Positions 52,380 to 64,000 of a stretch of DNA of 64,000 nt are shown piece by piece. The DNA comes from Desulfovibrionaceae bacterium UBA3823. GTDB lineage: Bacteria; Desulfobacterota; Desulfovibrionia; Desulfovibrionales; Desulfovibrionaceae. The stretch lies in NCBI GenBank assembly GCA_002369295.1, contig DFDR01000034.1, positions 9,853 to 73,852 on the forward strand, in the 5' to 3' direction. Position 1 is the first letter of the stretch. The number at the start of each line of letters is the position of its first letter. Under the pieces are notes generated by a model. It saw nothing but the letters and a program-made list of their open reading frames with translations, made no database searches and was not told the origin of the DNA. Made by a program: the position numbers and the translations under genes.

Positions 52380-53819
52380 CTAGCGCAGGAGGGAGGGATC
52401 GTATTCCGCCAGGGGCTTTCTGCCCGAGACGTACTCCATTTCGAGATCCCGCACCCGGTCAAAGTTCTTCTTGTCCGCAACGCGGACGGGGTCGTTGCGC
52501 GGGTTGAGCGCCTTGGCGGGATCGAAGTACTTGTCGCCCCTGCGCAGGCGGAAGTCCAGATGCGGTCCGGTGGAGAGGCCGGTGGAGCCCACGTAGCCTA
52601 TGACCTGTCCCTGCTCCACGTGCGTGCCGTTCTTCAGGCCCCTGGCAAAGCCGGAAAGGTGCGAGTAGAGGGACTCCATGCCGTCCGGATGCTTGAGAAT
52701 GATGCGGTTGCCCGCCTGGCCGCCCCAGCCCCTGGCCGTGACGACGCCGCTGCTGACGGCCTTCACGGGCGTTCCCACGGGCGCGGCGTAGTCCACGCCC
52801 TGATGGGGCCTGCTGTAGCCGAGAATGGGATGCTTGCGGGACATGGTGAACTTGGAGGTGATGCGCGTCACGGCGAGCGGAGCGCAGAGGTAGGCGCGGC
52901 GGGTGTTTTCACCCTTGTAGTTGTAGTACTGCGACCCGCCCTGGGAGTCGGGGAAGAGGAAGGTTTCGTAGGTCTCCCCCTTGGCGCTGGAGGTGAACTT
53001 GGCGCTGATGATGCGGCCGTAGCCGTAGAAGTTGCCGTTCTGGTAGCGCTTCTCGACCACGATGGCGAAGGAGTCGCCCTCGCGGACGTCCTTGAGGAAG
53101 TTGATCTCGGTGCCGAAGACGTCCGAAAGCATGGTGGCGAGCTTGGGGTACTCCTTGACGTCCTGCACAGCCTGGAAGATGTCGTCGCGCACGATGCAGA
53201 CGACGCCCGTCAGGCGCACCTCGTAGGCGATGTCCTCGAGCCTGGCCTCAGGCTCGCTGCCCTCCACCACCAGGCGCTTCTTCTCGTCGCGCTCGTATTC
53301 GAAGCGCAGCACTCTGCCGCTGCCGGTGCACACGACGCTGTAGAAGCGTCCGGGCGCGTAGCCGCCGGGATTGAGCCTGCGTGCGGCCTTGAGGAAGCGC
53401 CTGGCGCTCGCCTTGTCGGCGTGCATGAACATGGTCTCGGCGTCCTCGCCCTCGCGCAGCATGCCCTTGCGGACGATGCGCCCCTGTTCGCCCTGGCCCG
53501 TCACCGTATCGTCAGCCTCGTCGTTGCCGAGGCGCAGATACTCGTTGTCCATGGGACTGAGCTCCACGGGATCGGCATGCGAGGGATCGTAGCCGGGAAG
53601 GGGCGCATCGGCATCGGGATCGCGGAAGACGCCGGCATGGCCGACGGACTCGGGCATGCCAAGCTCCACGGGCTCCAGCGCGCCGGGCCACGCCTCCTCC
53701 AGCACCGGGGGCGTGCCCGGCCGCTGGGCCCTGCGGGCCAAGGAGCCGGAGGGCGCCGCGAGGACGAGGGCCATGCCCAGGGCAAGGACAGCGGGACAGG
53801 AAGGAAGTGCTTTTAACAT
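52380..53819 (-). CDS. M23 family murein metallopeptidase
   Basis: A 479-residue exported peptidase. After a signal peptide (residues 1-28) and an acidic linker comes an N-terminal domain (about 120-290, OapA/LysM-like with FYSVVCTGSGRVLRFEY) and a C-terminal M23 domain with HQGVDYAAPVGTPV (His339 and Asp343) and the second zinc motif, here GPHLDFRL (His420, Asp422). In most M23 enzymes this reads H-x-H; the second His is Asp here, which is still a possible zinc ligand and may be normal for this subfamily. MepM-like enzymes cut peptidoglycan cross-links during growth. It precedes ppiD and glmS on the minus strand. Confidence 0.88.
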   Translation of the reverse strand: MLKALPSCPAVLALGMALVLAAPSGSLARRAQRPGTPPVLEEAWPGALEPVELGMPESVGHAGVFRDPDADAPLPGYDPSHADPVELSPMDNEYLRLGNDEADDTVTGQGEQGRIVRKGMLREGEDAETMFMHADKASARRFLKAARRLNPGGYAPGRFYSVVCTGSGRVLRFEYERDEKKRLVVEGSEPEARLEDIAYEVRLTGVVCIVRDDIFQAVQDVKEYPKLATMLSDVFGTEINFLKDVREGDSFAIVVEKRYQNGNFYGYGRIISAKFTSSAKGETYETFLFPDSQGGSQYYNYKGENTRRAYLCAPLAVTRITSKFTMSRKHPILGYSRPHQGVDYAAPVGTPVKAVSSGVVTARGWGGQAGNRIILKHPDGMESLYSHLSGFARGLKNGTHVEQGQVIGYVGSTGLSTGPHLDFRLRRGDKYFDPAKALNPRNDPVRVADKKNFDRVRDLEMEYVSGRKPLAEYDPSLLR

Positions 53820-53923
53820 AACGTATTAGGATATTCTCCCTGCAAGCGCTTGTCTAGGGGAGAAACCCCCTTTCACGGGCAGTCGTTTGTTTAGTTCTGT
53901 CAATAAAAACAGCTGGTTGCGAC

Positions 53924-53952
53924 TTGTTATCACGACGAAAAAGTGATACTAT
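53924..53952 (+). promoter_or_regulatory. Putative sigma-70 promoter in the dnaN upstream region
   Basis: TTGTTA (53924-53929), 17-base spacer, TACTAT (53947-53952). It lies 470 bases before dnaN and about 70 bases before the hairpin terminator at 54019. Confidence 0.6.
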
Positions 53953-53957
53953 AGATC

Positions 53958-54067
53958 TTCCGCATACAAGCAGGGTGCCAGTGCCGGATCTCTGGTCCGC
54001 CCCCGGCTTGCGCCCGGCATTGACCAGCGGCGGGACTGCTCCCGCGCTCCGCTGGTCAATCGGTTTT
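53958..54067 (+). ncRNA. Candidate small RNA of about 110 bases
   Basis: Starts near the predicted +1 of the promoter at 53924-53952 and ends at a rho-independent terminator. A perfect 12-bp stem (54019-54030 with 54049-54060) encloses a second CGGGA/TCCCG hairpin and is followed by CGGTTTT. The 5' part can also pair (TGCCGG with CCGGCA). It has no recognisable match to 6S, tmRNA, RNase P or SRP RNA by eye. Confidence 0.4.
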
Positions 54068-54110
54068 AACAGCCCGAAAACAGGCGCACATGCCTGCCAG
54101 GGCAGCACAG

Positions 54111-54362
54111 GGAACAGGAAGGAACAGCCAATTGGCAATGAAGGAACAAAATTTTTTCAATAAATTCCGCATTCAACACGAGTTACGAACAATAGCGACA
54201 GCCAGACGGTACCACAGGCCTGTCACAAGATGCCGCCAGACGTTCCCAACTCGGGGGCCTCTCGAGGAAAGCCCCGCGACCTTGTTCCGATGTTCCTGGA
54301 ACGTTCCAGGTTAAGAACAGCAAATCTTGTTGCAAAGCAAGCAGTTATCCGAGTTAGGAACA
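54111..54362. repeat. GGAACA motif cluster and 16-bp palindrome before dnaN
   Basis: GGAACA on the plus strand at 54111, 54121, 54143 and 54357, and its complement TGTTCC at 54283 and 54291. A perfect 16-bp palindrome, CCTGGAACGTTCCAGG, lies at 54295-54310. Variants (CGAACA 54187, AGAACA 54313) add to the cluster. The density is far above chance for a hexamer in 250 bases. It could be an operator or iteron array. Confidence 0.6.
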
Positions 54363-54421
54363 AAACGCAGCCCCCCAGCTATCTACCACCGTTTAGGAAG
54401 ACAGAAAGAGCGAGACCCGAC

Positions 54422-57987
<3,566 letters not shown>

Positions 57988-58002
57988 CGAGGCGAGGAAA
58001 CA

Positions 58003-60531
58003 GTGGATACAGAAGCAAAAATGGAAATGCCGAAGGACCAGGTCGGCATCGCGCAGGAGCTGCGCCAGTCCTACCTGGAGTACTCCCTTTCCGTCATCAT
58101 TGGACGCGCCATTCCGGATGCCCGCGACGGCCTGAAGCCGGTGCACCGCCGCATCCTCTACGCCATGTCGGAACTGGGCAACACCTACAACAGGGCCCAC
58201 AAGAAGTCCGCCCGCGTGGTCGGCGACGTCATAGGCAAATACCATCCCCACGGCGACTCTGCCGTCTACGACGCCCTGGTGCGCATGGCCCAGGACTTCA
58301 GCATGCGCGACCCCCTCGTCGACGGCCAGGGCAACTTCGGCTCCATCGACGGCGACGCCCCGGCTGCCATGCGCTACACGGAAGTGCGCATGGCACGGCT
58401 TGCCGGCGAGTTCCTTGACGACATCGACAAGGACACGGTCGACTTCCGCCCCAACTACGACGGCTCTCTGGAAGAGCCCTCCATCCTGCCCGCCAAGGTG
58501 CCCAACCTTCTGCTCAACGGCTCGTCCGGCATCGCGGTGGGCATGGCAACCAACATCCCCACCCACAATCTGGGCGAACTCTGCGATGCACTCCAGGCCC
58601 TGCTGGACGATCCGCAGATCACGGTTGCCGGCCTCATGCAGCACGTCAAGGGGCCAGACTTCCCCACCAAGGGCTTCGTCTTCGCGGGCCAGGGGCTCTA
58701 CGACGCCTACAGCACCGGCAGAGGCACGGTGAAGATCCGCGGACGCATGGTGGTCGAGGAGCGCAAGAAGGGCTTCGAGTCCATCGTCATCAAGGAAATT
58801 CCCTACGGCGTGAACAAGTCCACGCTGGTGGAGCGCATCGCGGCCCTTGTCAACGACCGCAAGATCGAGGGCATCGTCGATCTGCGCGACGAGTCCGACC
58901 GCAACGGCATACGCGTGGTCATGGACCTCAAGCGCGGCATACTCCCGGACATCATCATCAACCAGCTCTACAAGTTCACGCCCATGGAGACGGCCTTCGG
59001 CATCAACATGCTGGCCGTGCTGGACAACAGGCCCGTCACCCTGACGCTGAAGACGGCGCTCTCCTGCTTCCTCGACCACAGGCGCGAGGTGGTCATCCGC
59101 CGGACGCGCTACGATCTGGCCAAGTCCGAGGCCAGGGCGCACATCCTCGAGGGCCTGCGCATTGCCATCGACAACATCGACGAAGTCGTGCGCATCATCC
59201 GGAGCTCCGCCAATCCCGACGAGGCCAAGGCCCGCCTCATGGCGCGCTTCGAGCTCGACGAGATCCAGGCCAAGGCCATACTCGACATGCGCCTGCAGCG
59301 CCTCACCGGCCTGCAGCGCGACGAGATCGAGGCCGAGTACGCGGAGCTTCTGAAGAACATCGCCTACTTCAAGTCCATTCTGGCGGACGCCGAGGTCCTC
59401 AAGGGCGTCATCCGCGACGAAATCGCCGGCATCAAGAACACCTACGCCACGCCGCGCCAGAGCGAGATCGTGGCCGACGAACTCAAGGGCATCGACGTCG
59501 AGGACCTCATCCCCGACGACGACGTGGTCATCACGCTCTCCAAGCGCGGCTACATGAAGCGCACGAGCCTCGAGAACTACCAGCAGCAGCACCGCGGCGG
59601 GAAGGGGATAGCGGCCCTGTGCACCCAGGAAAACGACTACGTGCTCGACTTCCTGACGACCACCAACCACCAGTTCCTGTGCCTGTTCACCAACCTCGGC
59701 CGCATGTACCAGCTCAAGGTGCACCAGATTCCCGAGGGCAGCCGCCAGGCCAAGGGCGTGCACCTCAACAACCTCCTGCCCCTCAACGAGGGCGAGACTG
59801 TCACCAACATTCTCGCTCTGCGCGAGTTCTCCGAGGAGAAGAGCTTCTTCTTCGTCACCCGGCACGGCATGGTCAAGCGCTCCAAGGCCGTGCTCTACCA
59901 GCGCGCCAACAAGAACGGCCTCCTGGCCGTTGGCCTGCGCGAGGGCGACGAGCTGGTGCTGGTGCGGCCCATACGCGAGGACGACCACGCCGTGCTCATC
60001 ACGAGCCAGGGCTACGCCATACGCTTTGCCATATCCGAAGTCCGCGACATGGGGCGCGCCGCCACCGGCGTCAAGGGCATCTCCCTGCGCTCCGGCGACT
60101 TCGTGGTCGCCGGCGTGGTGCTCAAGAACACGGACCAGAGCACGACCATCATGTCCGTCTCCGCCAACGGCTTCGGCAAGCGCACCGAGGCGAACCTCTA
60201 CCGCCAGCAGTCGCGCGGCGGCATGGGCATCATCAACTTCAAGGTCACCAACAAGACGGGCAACGTCATCGGCGGCATGCCCGTGACGGAAGGCGACGGC
60301 CTCGTCATGCTGACCTCCAACAACAAGATCATCCGCATCAGCGTCGCCGAGGTGATGAGCCGCGGCCGCATCTCCATGGGCGTCAAGGTGGTCAACCTCG
60401 ACGACGGCGCAGCTGTCGTTGCCTGCGACCGCGTGGACAACGGCGGAACCGTCCCCGGCGAACCCGGGGGCTCCGAGGCTCCCGAGAGCTCAGGCGGCCC
60501 TGAGGACTCAGGCTCTTCAGAGCAATCCTAG
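58003..60531 (+). CDS. gyrA: DNA gyrase subunit A
   Basis: An 842-residue breakage-reunion subunit. The active-site Tyr125 lies in AMRYTEVRM. The quinolone-resistance region reads [10 protein letters not shown] with Ser86 and Asp90, equivalent to E. coli Ser83 and Asp87, so it carries the susceptible-type residues. The C-terminal beta-pinwheel has several repeats and the GyrA box-like QHRGGKG (about residue 530), ending in a Gly/Ser/Glu-rich acidic tail. The start is GTG at 58003 after GAGGAAAC; the second Met in frame is MEMP at 58021. It is in the dnaN-gyrB-gyrA operon; a hairpin and purF follow. Confidence 0.98.
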   Translation: MDTEAKMEMPKDQVGIAQELRQSYLEYSLSVIIGRAIPDARDGLKPVHRRILYAMSELGNTYNRAHKKSARVVGDVIGKYHPHGDSAVYDALVRMAQDFSMRDPLVDGQGNFGSIDGDAPAAMRYTEVRMARLAGEFLDDIDKDTVDFRPNYDGSLEEPSILPAKVPNLLLNGSSGIAVGMATNIPTHNLGELCDALQALLDDPQITVAGLMQHVKGPDFPTKGFVFAGQGLYDAYSTGRGTVKIRGRMVVEERKKGFESIVIKEIPYGVNKSTLVERIAALVNDRKIEGIVDLRDESDRNGIRVVMDLKRGILPDIIINQLYKFTPMETAFGINMLAVLDNRPVTLTLKTALSCFLDHRREVVIRRTRYDLAKSEARAHILEGLRIAIDNIDEVVRIIRSSANPDEAKARLMARFELDEIQAKAILDMRLQRLTGLQRDEIEAEYAELLKNIAYFKSILADAEVLKGVIRDEIAGIKNTYATPRQSEIVADELKGIDVEDLIPDDDVVITLSKRGYMKRTSLENYQQQHRGGKGIAALCTQENDYVLDFLTTTNHQFLCLFTNLGRMYQLKVHQIPEGSRQAKGVHLNNLLPLNEGETVTNILALREFSEEKSFFFVTRHGMVKRSKAVLYQRANKNGLLAVGLREGDELVLVRPIREDDHAVLITSQGYAIRFAISEVRDMGRAATGVKGISLRSGDFVVAGVVLKNTDQSTTIMSVSANGFGKRTEANLYRQQSRGGMGIINFKVTNKTGNVIGGMPVTEGDGLVMLTSNNKIIRISVAEVMSRGRISMGVKVVNLDDGAAVVACDRVDNGGTVPGEPGGSEAPESSGGPEDSGSSEQS

Positions 60532-60549
60532 CGACACTACCTTCCTGGC

Positions 60550-60578
60550 GCGGCGGCCTCCTTCGGGGAGGGCGCCGC
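60550..60578 (+). other. GC-rich hairpin before purF
   Basis: A 12-bp stem with one G-G mismatch (60550-60561 with 60567-60578) and a TTCGG loop, ending at the purF ribosome site (GGGGAG). No T run. It may end gyrA transcripts weakly or affect purF translation. Confidence 0.4.
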
Positions 60579-60591
60579 GGGGAGAACACGA

Positions 60592-61983
60592 ATGATACAC
60601 GACGAATGCGGCCTCTTCGGCATATACGGGCACGCCGATGCGTCCCGCCTCACCTACTTCGGCCTCTACGCCCAGCAGCACCGGGGACAGGAAAGCGCCG
60701 GCATTGTCAGCATCGACGAGGAAGGCGCCTACCATTCCTACAAGGGGATGGGACTGGTGCCCGACGTCTTCGAGGAAAAGCACCTCCAGGCCCTGCCCGG
60801 CACCATCGCCGTGGGCCACGTGCGCTACTCCACCACGGGACGCCCCAGCCTCGCCAACGCCCAGCCCCTGCACGTCAACTACAAGGGCAAGGACATCGCC
60901 ATTGCCCACAACGGCAACCTGGTGAACACCTTCGAGCTGCGCCGCGCCCTCGAGGACAAGGGCGCCATCTTCCGCGGTACGAGCGATACCGAGGTGATCA
61001 TGCACCTTTTCGCCTCGGAGCTGTGCCGGGGAGGCGACATGCTGGAAGCCGTGCGTCGCACCTGCATGCAGCTCAAGGGCGCCTTCTGCCTCATCTTCCT
61101 CATGGAAGACACCATGGTCTGCGTGCGCGATCCCTTCGGCTTCCATCCGCTCTCCATAGGCCATCTCGACGGCGCGCTGGTGGCTGCCTCGGAGACCTGC
61201 GCCTTCGACCTCATGGACGCCGAATACGAGCGCTCCCTCAAGCCCGGCGAGATCTACGTCGCCTCTTCCGAGGGCGAAAGCTCCCAGATGCTGGACGGCA
61301 TTCCTGCCAGGCCTCGGCAGTGCATCTTCGAGCTCATCTACTTCGCGCGTCCAGACTCCTACATCTACGGCGAGCAGGTCTACACCTGCCGCAAGAACAT
61401 GGGCTTCCAGCTGGCCCACGAGTCCACGCCCGACGTGGACTTCGTCATGCCCTTTCCGGACTCGGGCGTCTATCCGGCCGTCGGCTTTGCGCAGTGCGCC
61501 GAGCTCCCCTACGAGCACGCCATGATCCGCAACCACTACGTGGGGCGCACCTTCATCCAGCCGAGCCAGAGCATGCGCAGCTTCGGCGTGCGGGTCAAAA
61601 TCAACCCCGTGCGCGCCATGATCGACGGCAAGCGCATCTGCATCGTCGACGACTCCATCGTGCGCGGCACCACCATGATCACGCGCGTGAAAAAGCTGCG
61701 CGAACTCGGCGCCAAGGAAGTCCACATCCGCATCTCCTGTCCCCCGGTGCGCCACCCCTGCTTCTACGGCATCGACTTCGCCTCGCCCAAGGAGCTCATT
61801 GCGGCCAACTACACCCTTGAAGAAATTCAGAAAAAGTTGGATGTTGACTCCCTTCATTATCTGAGCATCGACGGACTCCTGCGCTCGGTCATGCACAACG
61901 ACAGCTACTGTCTGGCCTGCTTCAACGGGGAGTATCCGGTTCCCCCCTGCAGGCAGTGCGGCAAGCACCAGCTGGAAAAATAG
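60592..61983 (+). CDS. purF: Amidophosphoribosyltransferase PurF, [4Fe-4S] type
   Basis: A 463-residue enzyme that makes phosphoribosylamine from PRPP and glutamine, first step of purine synthesis. After a five-residue propeptide (MIHDE) the nucleophile Cys6 begins CGLFGI. GHVRYSTTG and AHNGNLVN are in the glutaminase half. ICIVDDSIVRGTT (about 350-362) is the PRPP loop. Four cysteines typical of the B. subtilis type are present: RQCIFELIYFARPDS, SCPPVRHPC-like, and YCLACFNGEYP near the end, which hold a [4Fe-4S] cluster that makes the enzyme oxygen-labile. Two extra CxxC residues follow (PPCRQCG). The product feeds purD at 2.4 kb. Confidence 0.97.
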   Translation: MIHDECGLFGIYGHADASRLTYFGLYAQQHRGQESAGIVSIDEEGAYHSYKGMGLVPDVFEEKHLQALPGTIAVGHVRYSTTGRPSLANAQPLHVNYKGKDIAIAHNGNLVNTFELRRALEDKGAIFRGTSDTEVIMHLFASELCRGGDMLEAVRRTCMQLKGAFCLIFLMEDTMVCVRDPFGFHPLSIGHLDGALVAASETCAFDLMDAEYERSLKPGEIYVASSEGESSQMLDGIPARPRQCIFELIYFARPDSYIYGEQVYTCRKNMGFQLAHESTPDVDFVMPFPDSGVYPAVGFAQCAELPYEHAMIRNHYVGRTFIQPSQSMRSFGVRVKINPVRAMIDGKRICIVDDSIVRGTTMITRVKKLRELGAKEVHIRISCPPVRHPCFYGIDFASPKELIAANYTLEEIQKKLDVDSLHYLSIDGLLRSVMHNDSYCLACFNGEYPVPPCRQCGKHQLEK

Positions 61984-62013
61984 CATTCGTCAACCCTTCG
62001 TTCCGAGGTTCCC

Positions 62014-63258
62014 ATGAGCATTGCGCGCATCAACGGCTTCGCCGACATGTTCGAGCCGGAAAGCACGGCCTTCACCTTCATGGAGTCCCAGTGCCGGAAG
62101 ATCTTTCCGGCCTACGGCTTCAAGGAAGTGCGCCTTCCCGTCCTCGAGTACACCGACCTTTTCGCCCGCTCCATAGGCACGGAGACCGACGTGGTGCAGA
62201 AGGAGATGTACACCTTCCCCGATTCCAAGGGGAAGCCGACCTCCCTGCGTCCTGAAGCCACGGCCGGCATGATGCGGGCCTACATCGCGGCCAGCCTCCA
62301 CGCCCGGGAGCAGGTCAGCCGGCTCTACACTTTTGGCCCCATGTTCCGCCACGAGCGTCCCCAGAAGGGCCGCATGCGCCAGTTCCACCAGATCGACTGC
62401 GAGCTTCTGGGCTCCTCCAGCCCCGTGGCCGACGCCGACGTGGTCTCCCTGCTCGTGCACTTCGTCTCCTCCCTTGGCATAGGCGGCCTCACCCTGCGCA
62501 TGAACAGCCTCGGTTGCGCCTCGTGCCGCCAGACCTACCGCCAGGCGCTCATCAGCCACTTCGAGAAGCATGAAGCCGAGCTCTGCGAGGACTGCCGCCG
62601 GCGCCTGCATGCCAATCCCCTGCGCGTGCTGGACTGCAAGAAGGACAGGGAGCTTCCCTGCATGCTCGATGCGCCCCGCCTTCTCGACTACAACTGCCCC
62701 GACTGCCTTGAGCACTACGAGACCGTTACGGGCCTGCTCAAGGACGCCGGCATAGCCTACGTGCAGGACGATCGCCTTGTGCGCGGCCTCGACTACTACT
62801 GCCGCACCACCTTCGAGCTGCAGAGCGACGCCATCGGCGCCCAGACGGCCGTGGCCGGCGGCGGCCGCTACGACGGACTCGTCAAGCAGCTCGGCGGCCC
62901 AGACATTCCCGGCATAGGCTTTGCCTGCGGCATGGAGCGCCTGGCCCTGCTCCTGGGAGAGCGCCAGCTCCAGCGTCCCGACTTCTTCGTCGTGTCCCTG
63001 GATCCCTCCTGCACGGCCTTTGCCTTCAAGCTTGCGCAGAGCCTCCGCCACGCTGGGCTCTCCGGCGAAACGGGCTACGGCTCCTCCGGCATGAAGAGCG
63101 CCATGCGCCAGGCCGGCAAGTCGGGCGCCCGCTTTGCCGTCATCGTCGGCACCGACGAGCTCTCCCGCGGCGCGTGCGCCGTCAAGAACATGGACCAGGG
63201 GACGCAGGAGGAAGTTCCTGCCGACGCTCTCGCCACCTACATCGCTAACAAGGATTAA
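62014..63258 (+). CDS. hisS: Histidyl-tRNA synthetase
   Basis: A 414-residue class II synthetase that charges tRNA-His. Motif 1 ([17 protein letters not shown] region about residues 50-70), motif 2 [18 protein letters not shown] (about 112-129) and the histidine-binding motifs [13 protein letters not shown] (about 259) and [14 protein letters not shown] (about 286) are clear. The C-terminal anticodon-binding domain ends in the usual [13 protein letters not shown]. It follows purF after 30 bases and precedes aspS after 2 bases, a pairing often seen in bacteria. Confidence 0.97.
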   Translation: MSIARINGFADMFEPESTAFTFMESQCRKIFPAYGFKEVRLPVLEYTDLFARSIGTETDVVQKEMYTFPDSKGKPTSLRPEATAGMMRAYIAASLHAREQVSRLYTFGPMFRHERPQKGRMRQFHQIDCELLGSSSPVADADVVSLLVHFVSSLGIGGLTLRMNSLGCASCRQTYRQALISHFEKHEAELCEDCRRRLHANPLRVLDCKKDRELPCMLDAPRLLDYNCPDCLEHYETVTGLLKDAGIAYVQDDRLVRGLDYYCRTTFELQSDAIGAQTAVAGGGRYDGLVKQLGGPDIPGIGFACGMERLALLLGERQLQRPDFFVVSLDPSCTAFAFKLAQSLRHAGLSGETGYGSSGMKSAMRQAGKSGARFAVIVGTDELSRGACAVKNMDQGTQEEVPADALATYIANKD

Positions 63259-63260
63259 CC

Positions 63261-64000
63261 ATGTCTGATCAGATTCAGGATCTCCAGCAGGAGCACTACC
63301 AGTACGTTGCCGAGATCGGCGACTGGAAGCGCACCCATTCCTGCTCCCAGCTGACCATGGCCGACCAGGGCAGCGAAGTCTGCCTCATGGGCTGGGTGCA
63401 GTTCCGCCGCGACCACGGCGGCTTGATTTTCGTCGATCTCAGGGACCGCGAGGGACTGACCCAGGTCGTCTTCTCTCCCGACTTCGCGCCCGAGGCCCAC
63501 GAGCGCGCCGGCATTCTCCGCCTTGAATACGTCGTTGCCGTCAAGGGCAAGGTGCGTCCTCGTCCAGAAGGCATGACCAATCCCAACCTCAAGACCGGGG
63601 AGATCGAAGTCGTGGTCAGCGAGTGGAAGCTCCTGAACACCTCCAAGACCCCGCCCTTCGCCATCGAGGACCGCTGCGACGCCGGCGAAAACCTGCGCCT
63701 GGCCTGGCGCTACCTCGACCTGCGCCGCCCCTGCATGCAGAAGAACCTGATCCTGCGCCACAAGTGCGTGCAGTCCATACGCCGCTTCCTCGACGACGAG
63801 GGCTTCCTGGAAATCGAGACGCCCTTCCTCACCAAGTCCACGCCCGAGGGCGCCCGCGACTTTCTCGTCCCCTCCCGTCTCAACCAGGGCAAGTTCTACG
63901 CCCTTCCCCAGTCGCCCCAGCTTTTCAAGCAGCTGCTCATGGTCTCGGGCTTCGAGAAGTACTTCCAGATAGTGCGCTGCTTCCGCGACGAGGATCTGCG
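63261..64000 (+). CDS. aspS: Aspartyl-tRNA synthetase, 5' part (3' end outside window)
   Basis: The first 246 codons of a class II synthetase of about 600 residues. The N-terminal OB-fold anticodon domain ([23 protein letters not shown] about residues 40-61) binds the tRNA, followed by the family's [25 protein letters not shown] (about 176-200, motif 1 region) and [11 protein letters not shown] (about 214) with the active site starting. Motif 2 begins at the window edge (RCFRDEDLR). The start ATG 63261 follows AAGGA. Whether it is a discriminating or non-discriminating AspRS cannot be judged from the visible part. Confidence 0.96.
   Translation, partial: MSDQIQDLQQEHYQYVAEIGDWKRTHSCSQLTMADQGSEVCLMGWVQFRRDHGGLIFVDLRDREGLTQVVFSPDFAPEAHERAGILRLEYVVAVKGKVRPRPEGMTNPNLKTGEIEVVVSEWKLLNTSKTPPFAIEDRCDAGENLRLAWRYLDLRRPCMQKNLILRHKCVQSIRRFLDDEGFLEIETPFLTKSTPEGARDFLVPSRLNQGKFYALPQSPQLFKQLLMVSGFEKYFQIVRCFRDEDL

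Larger units (their letters stand above)
53820..54421. other. Non-coding region upstream of dnaN
   Basis: A 602-base gap with no convincing gene. It holds a promoter at 53924-53952, a candidate terminated small RNA, a cluster of GGAACA motifs and a 16-bp palindrome. In many bacteria dnaA and oriC precede dnaN; here dnaA is absent and no consensus DnaA box (TTATCCACA) was found by eye. Confidence 0.6.

Noticed and set aside
52380-53819. M23 gene as a pseudogene because of HLD
   Set aside because: The frame is intact, the first zinc motif HxxxD and the rest of the fold are present, and Asp can bind zinc.
54111-54126. GGAACAGGAAGGAAC looked like the SRP RNA GGAAGGAAGC tetraloop region
   Set aside because: The surrounding bases do not form the SRP hairpin and the GCAGCC part is missing. 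The motif belongs to the GGAACA cluster.
53820-54421. oriC with DnaA boxes next to dnaN
   Set aside because: No TTATCCACA or close match was found by eye on either strand (the nearest is TTATCCGAG at about 54345), and dnaA is not present. An origin cannot be claimed.

Overview
The window is a stretch of high-GC bacterial chromosome that reads most naturally as a sulfate-reducing member of the Desulfovibrionaceae (Desulfovibrio/Bilophila/Mailhella type). The pointers are an rnf operon led by a ten-heme cytochrome c and closed by apbE, a CcmE with the CXXXY heme motif instead of HXXXY, a [4Fe-4S]-type PurF, HypF for [NiFe]-hydrogenase maturation, and dnaN-gyrB-gyrA in a row. Genes are dense and mostly chromosomal housekeeping. 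No transposase gene, prophage or CRISPR array is visible. The genus call is inference from gene content.

Layout. 1-5.5 kb: the 3' end of hypF, a secreted FG-GAP/VCBS protein, purD-purE and an exported protein of unknown function. 6-6.4 kb: two nearly identical tRNA-Ala(GGC) units, each with its own promoter and terminator. 6.5-11.1 kb: aspartate aminotransferase, sfsA, a phenylacetate-CoA-ligase-type enzyme and an RlmM-like methyltransferase, then initiator tRNA-Met. 11.6-15.2 kb (minus strand): a tight four-gene operon of a Tat-exported ModA-like binding protein, a NapH-like membrane Fe-S protein, a NifB-type radical SAM protein and a YedE-type sulfur/selenium transporter. No nitrogenase genes are nearby, and this is the most unusual gene set here. 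15.7-19.9 kb: an RND efflux pair. 20-26.9 kb: a small conserved protein, an SdsA-type alkylsulfatase, a 99-bp MITE-like element with CTAG duplications, a secreted clostripain (C11) protease, a degenerate rhodanese and an MFS-LuxR fusion regulator.

27.4-29.6 kb holds five small exported proteins: two HdeA/HdeB-like proteins in a low-GC patch, one small beta-type secreted protein, and two paralogues with identical signal-peptide DNA. 29.8-36.7 kb (minus strand) is the complete operon cytochrome c-rnfCDGEAB-apbE. 37.1-43.1 kb is the cytochrome c maturation operon ccmEFABCD plus two TPR proteins. The two electron-transfer blocks are divergent, with a palindrome-rich control region between them (Rex- or CRP/FNR-like).

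43.2-48.5 kb: a very degenerate 7TM-DISM hybrid kinase whose Hpt-like tail lies in the -1 frame behind a run of nine A, then a UspA protein and a cardiolipin synthase. 48.5-53.8 kb (minus strand): glmS, ppiD and an M23 peptidase. 53.8-54.4 kb is a non-coding region with a candidate small RNA and a cluster of GGAACA motifs. 54.4-64 kb: dnaN, gyrB, gyrA, purF, hisS and the 5' part of aspS. The best leads for new biology are the NifB-type operon, the pseudo-phosphorelay kinase with its frame-shifted Hpt tail, and the dnaN upstream region.
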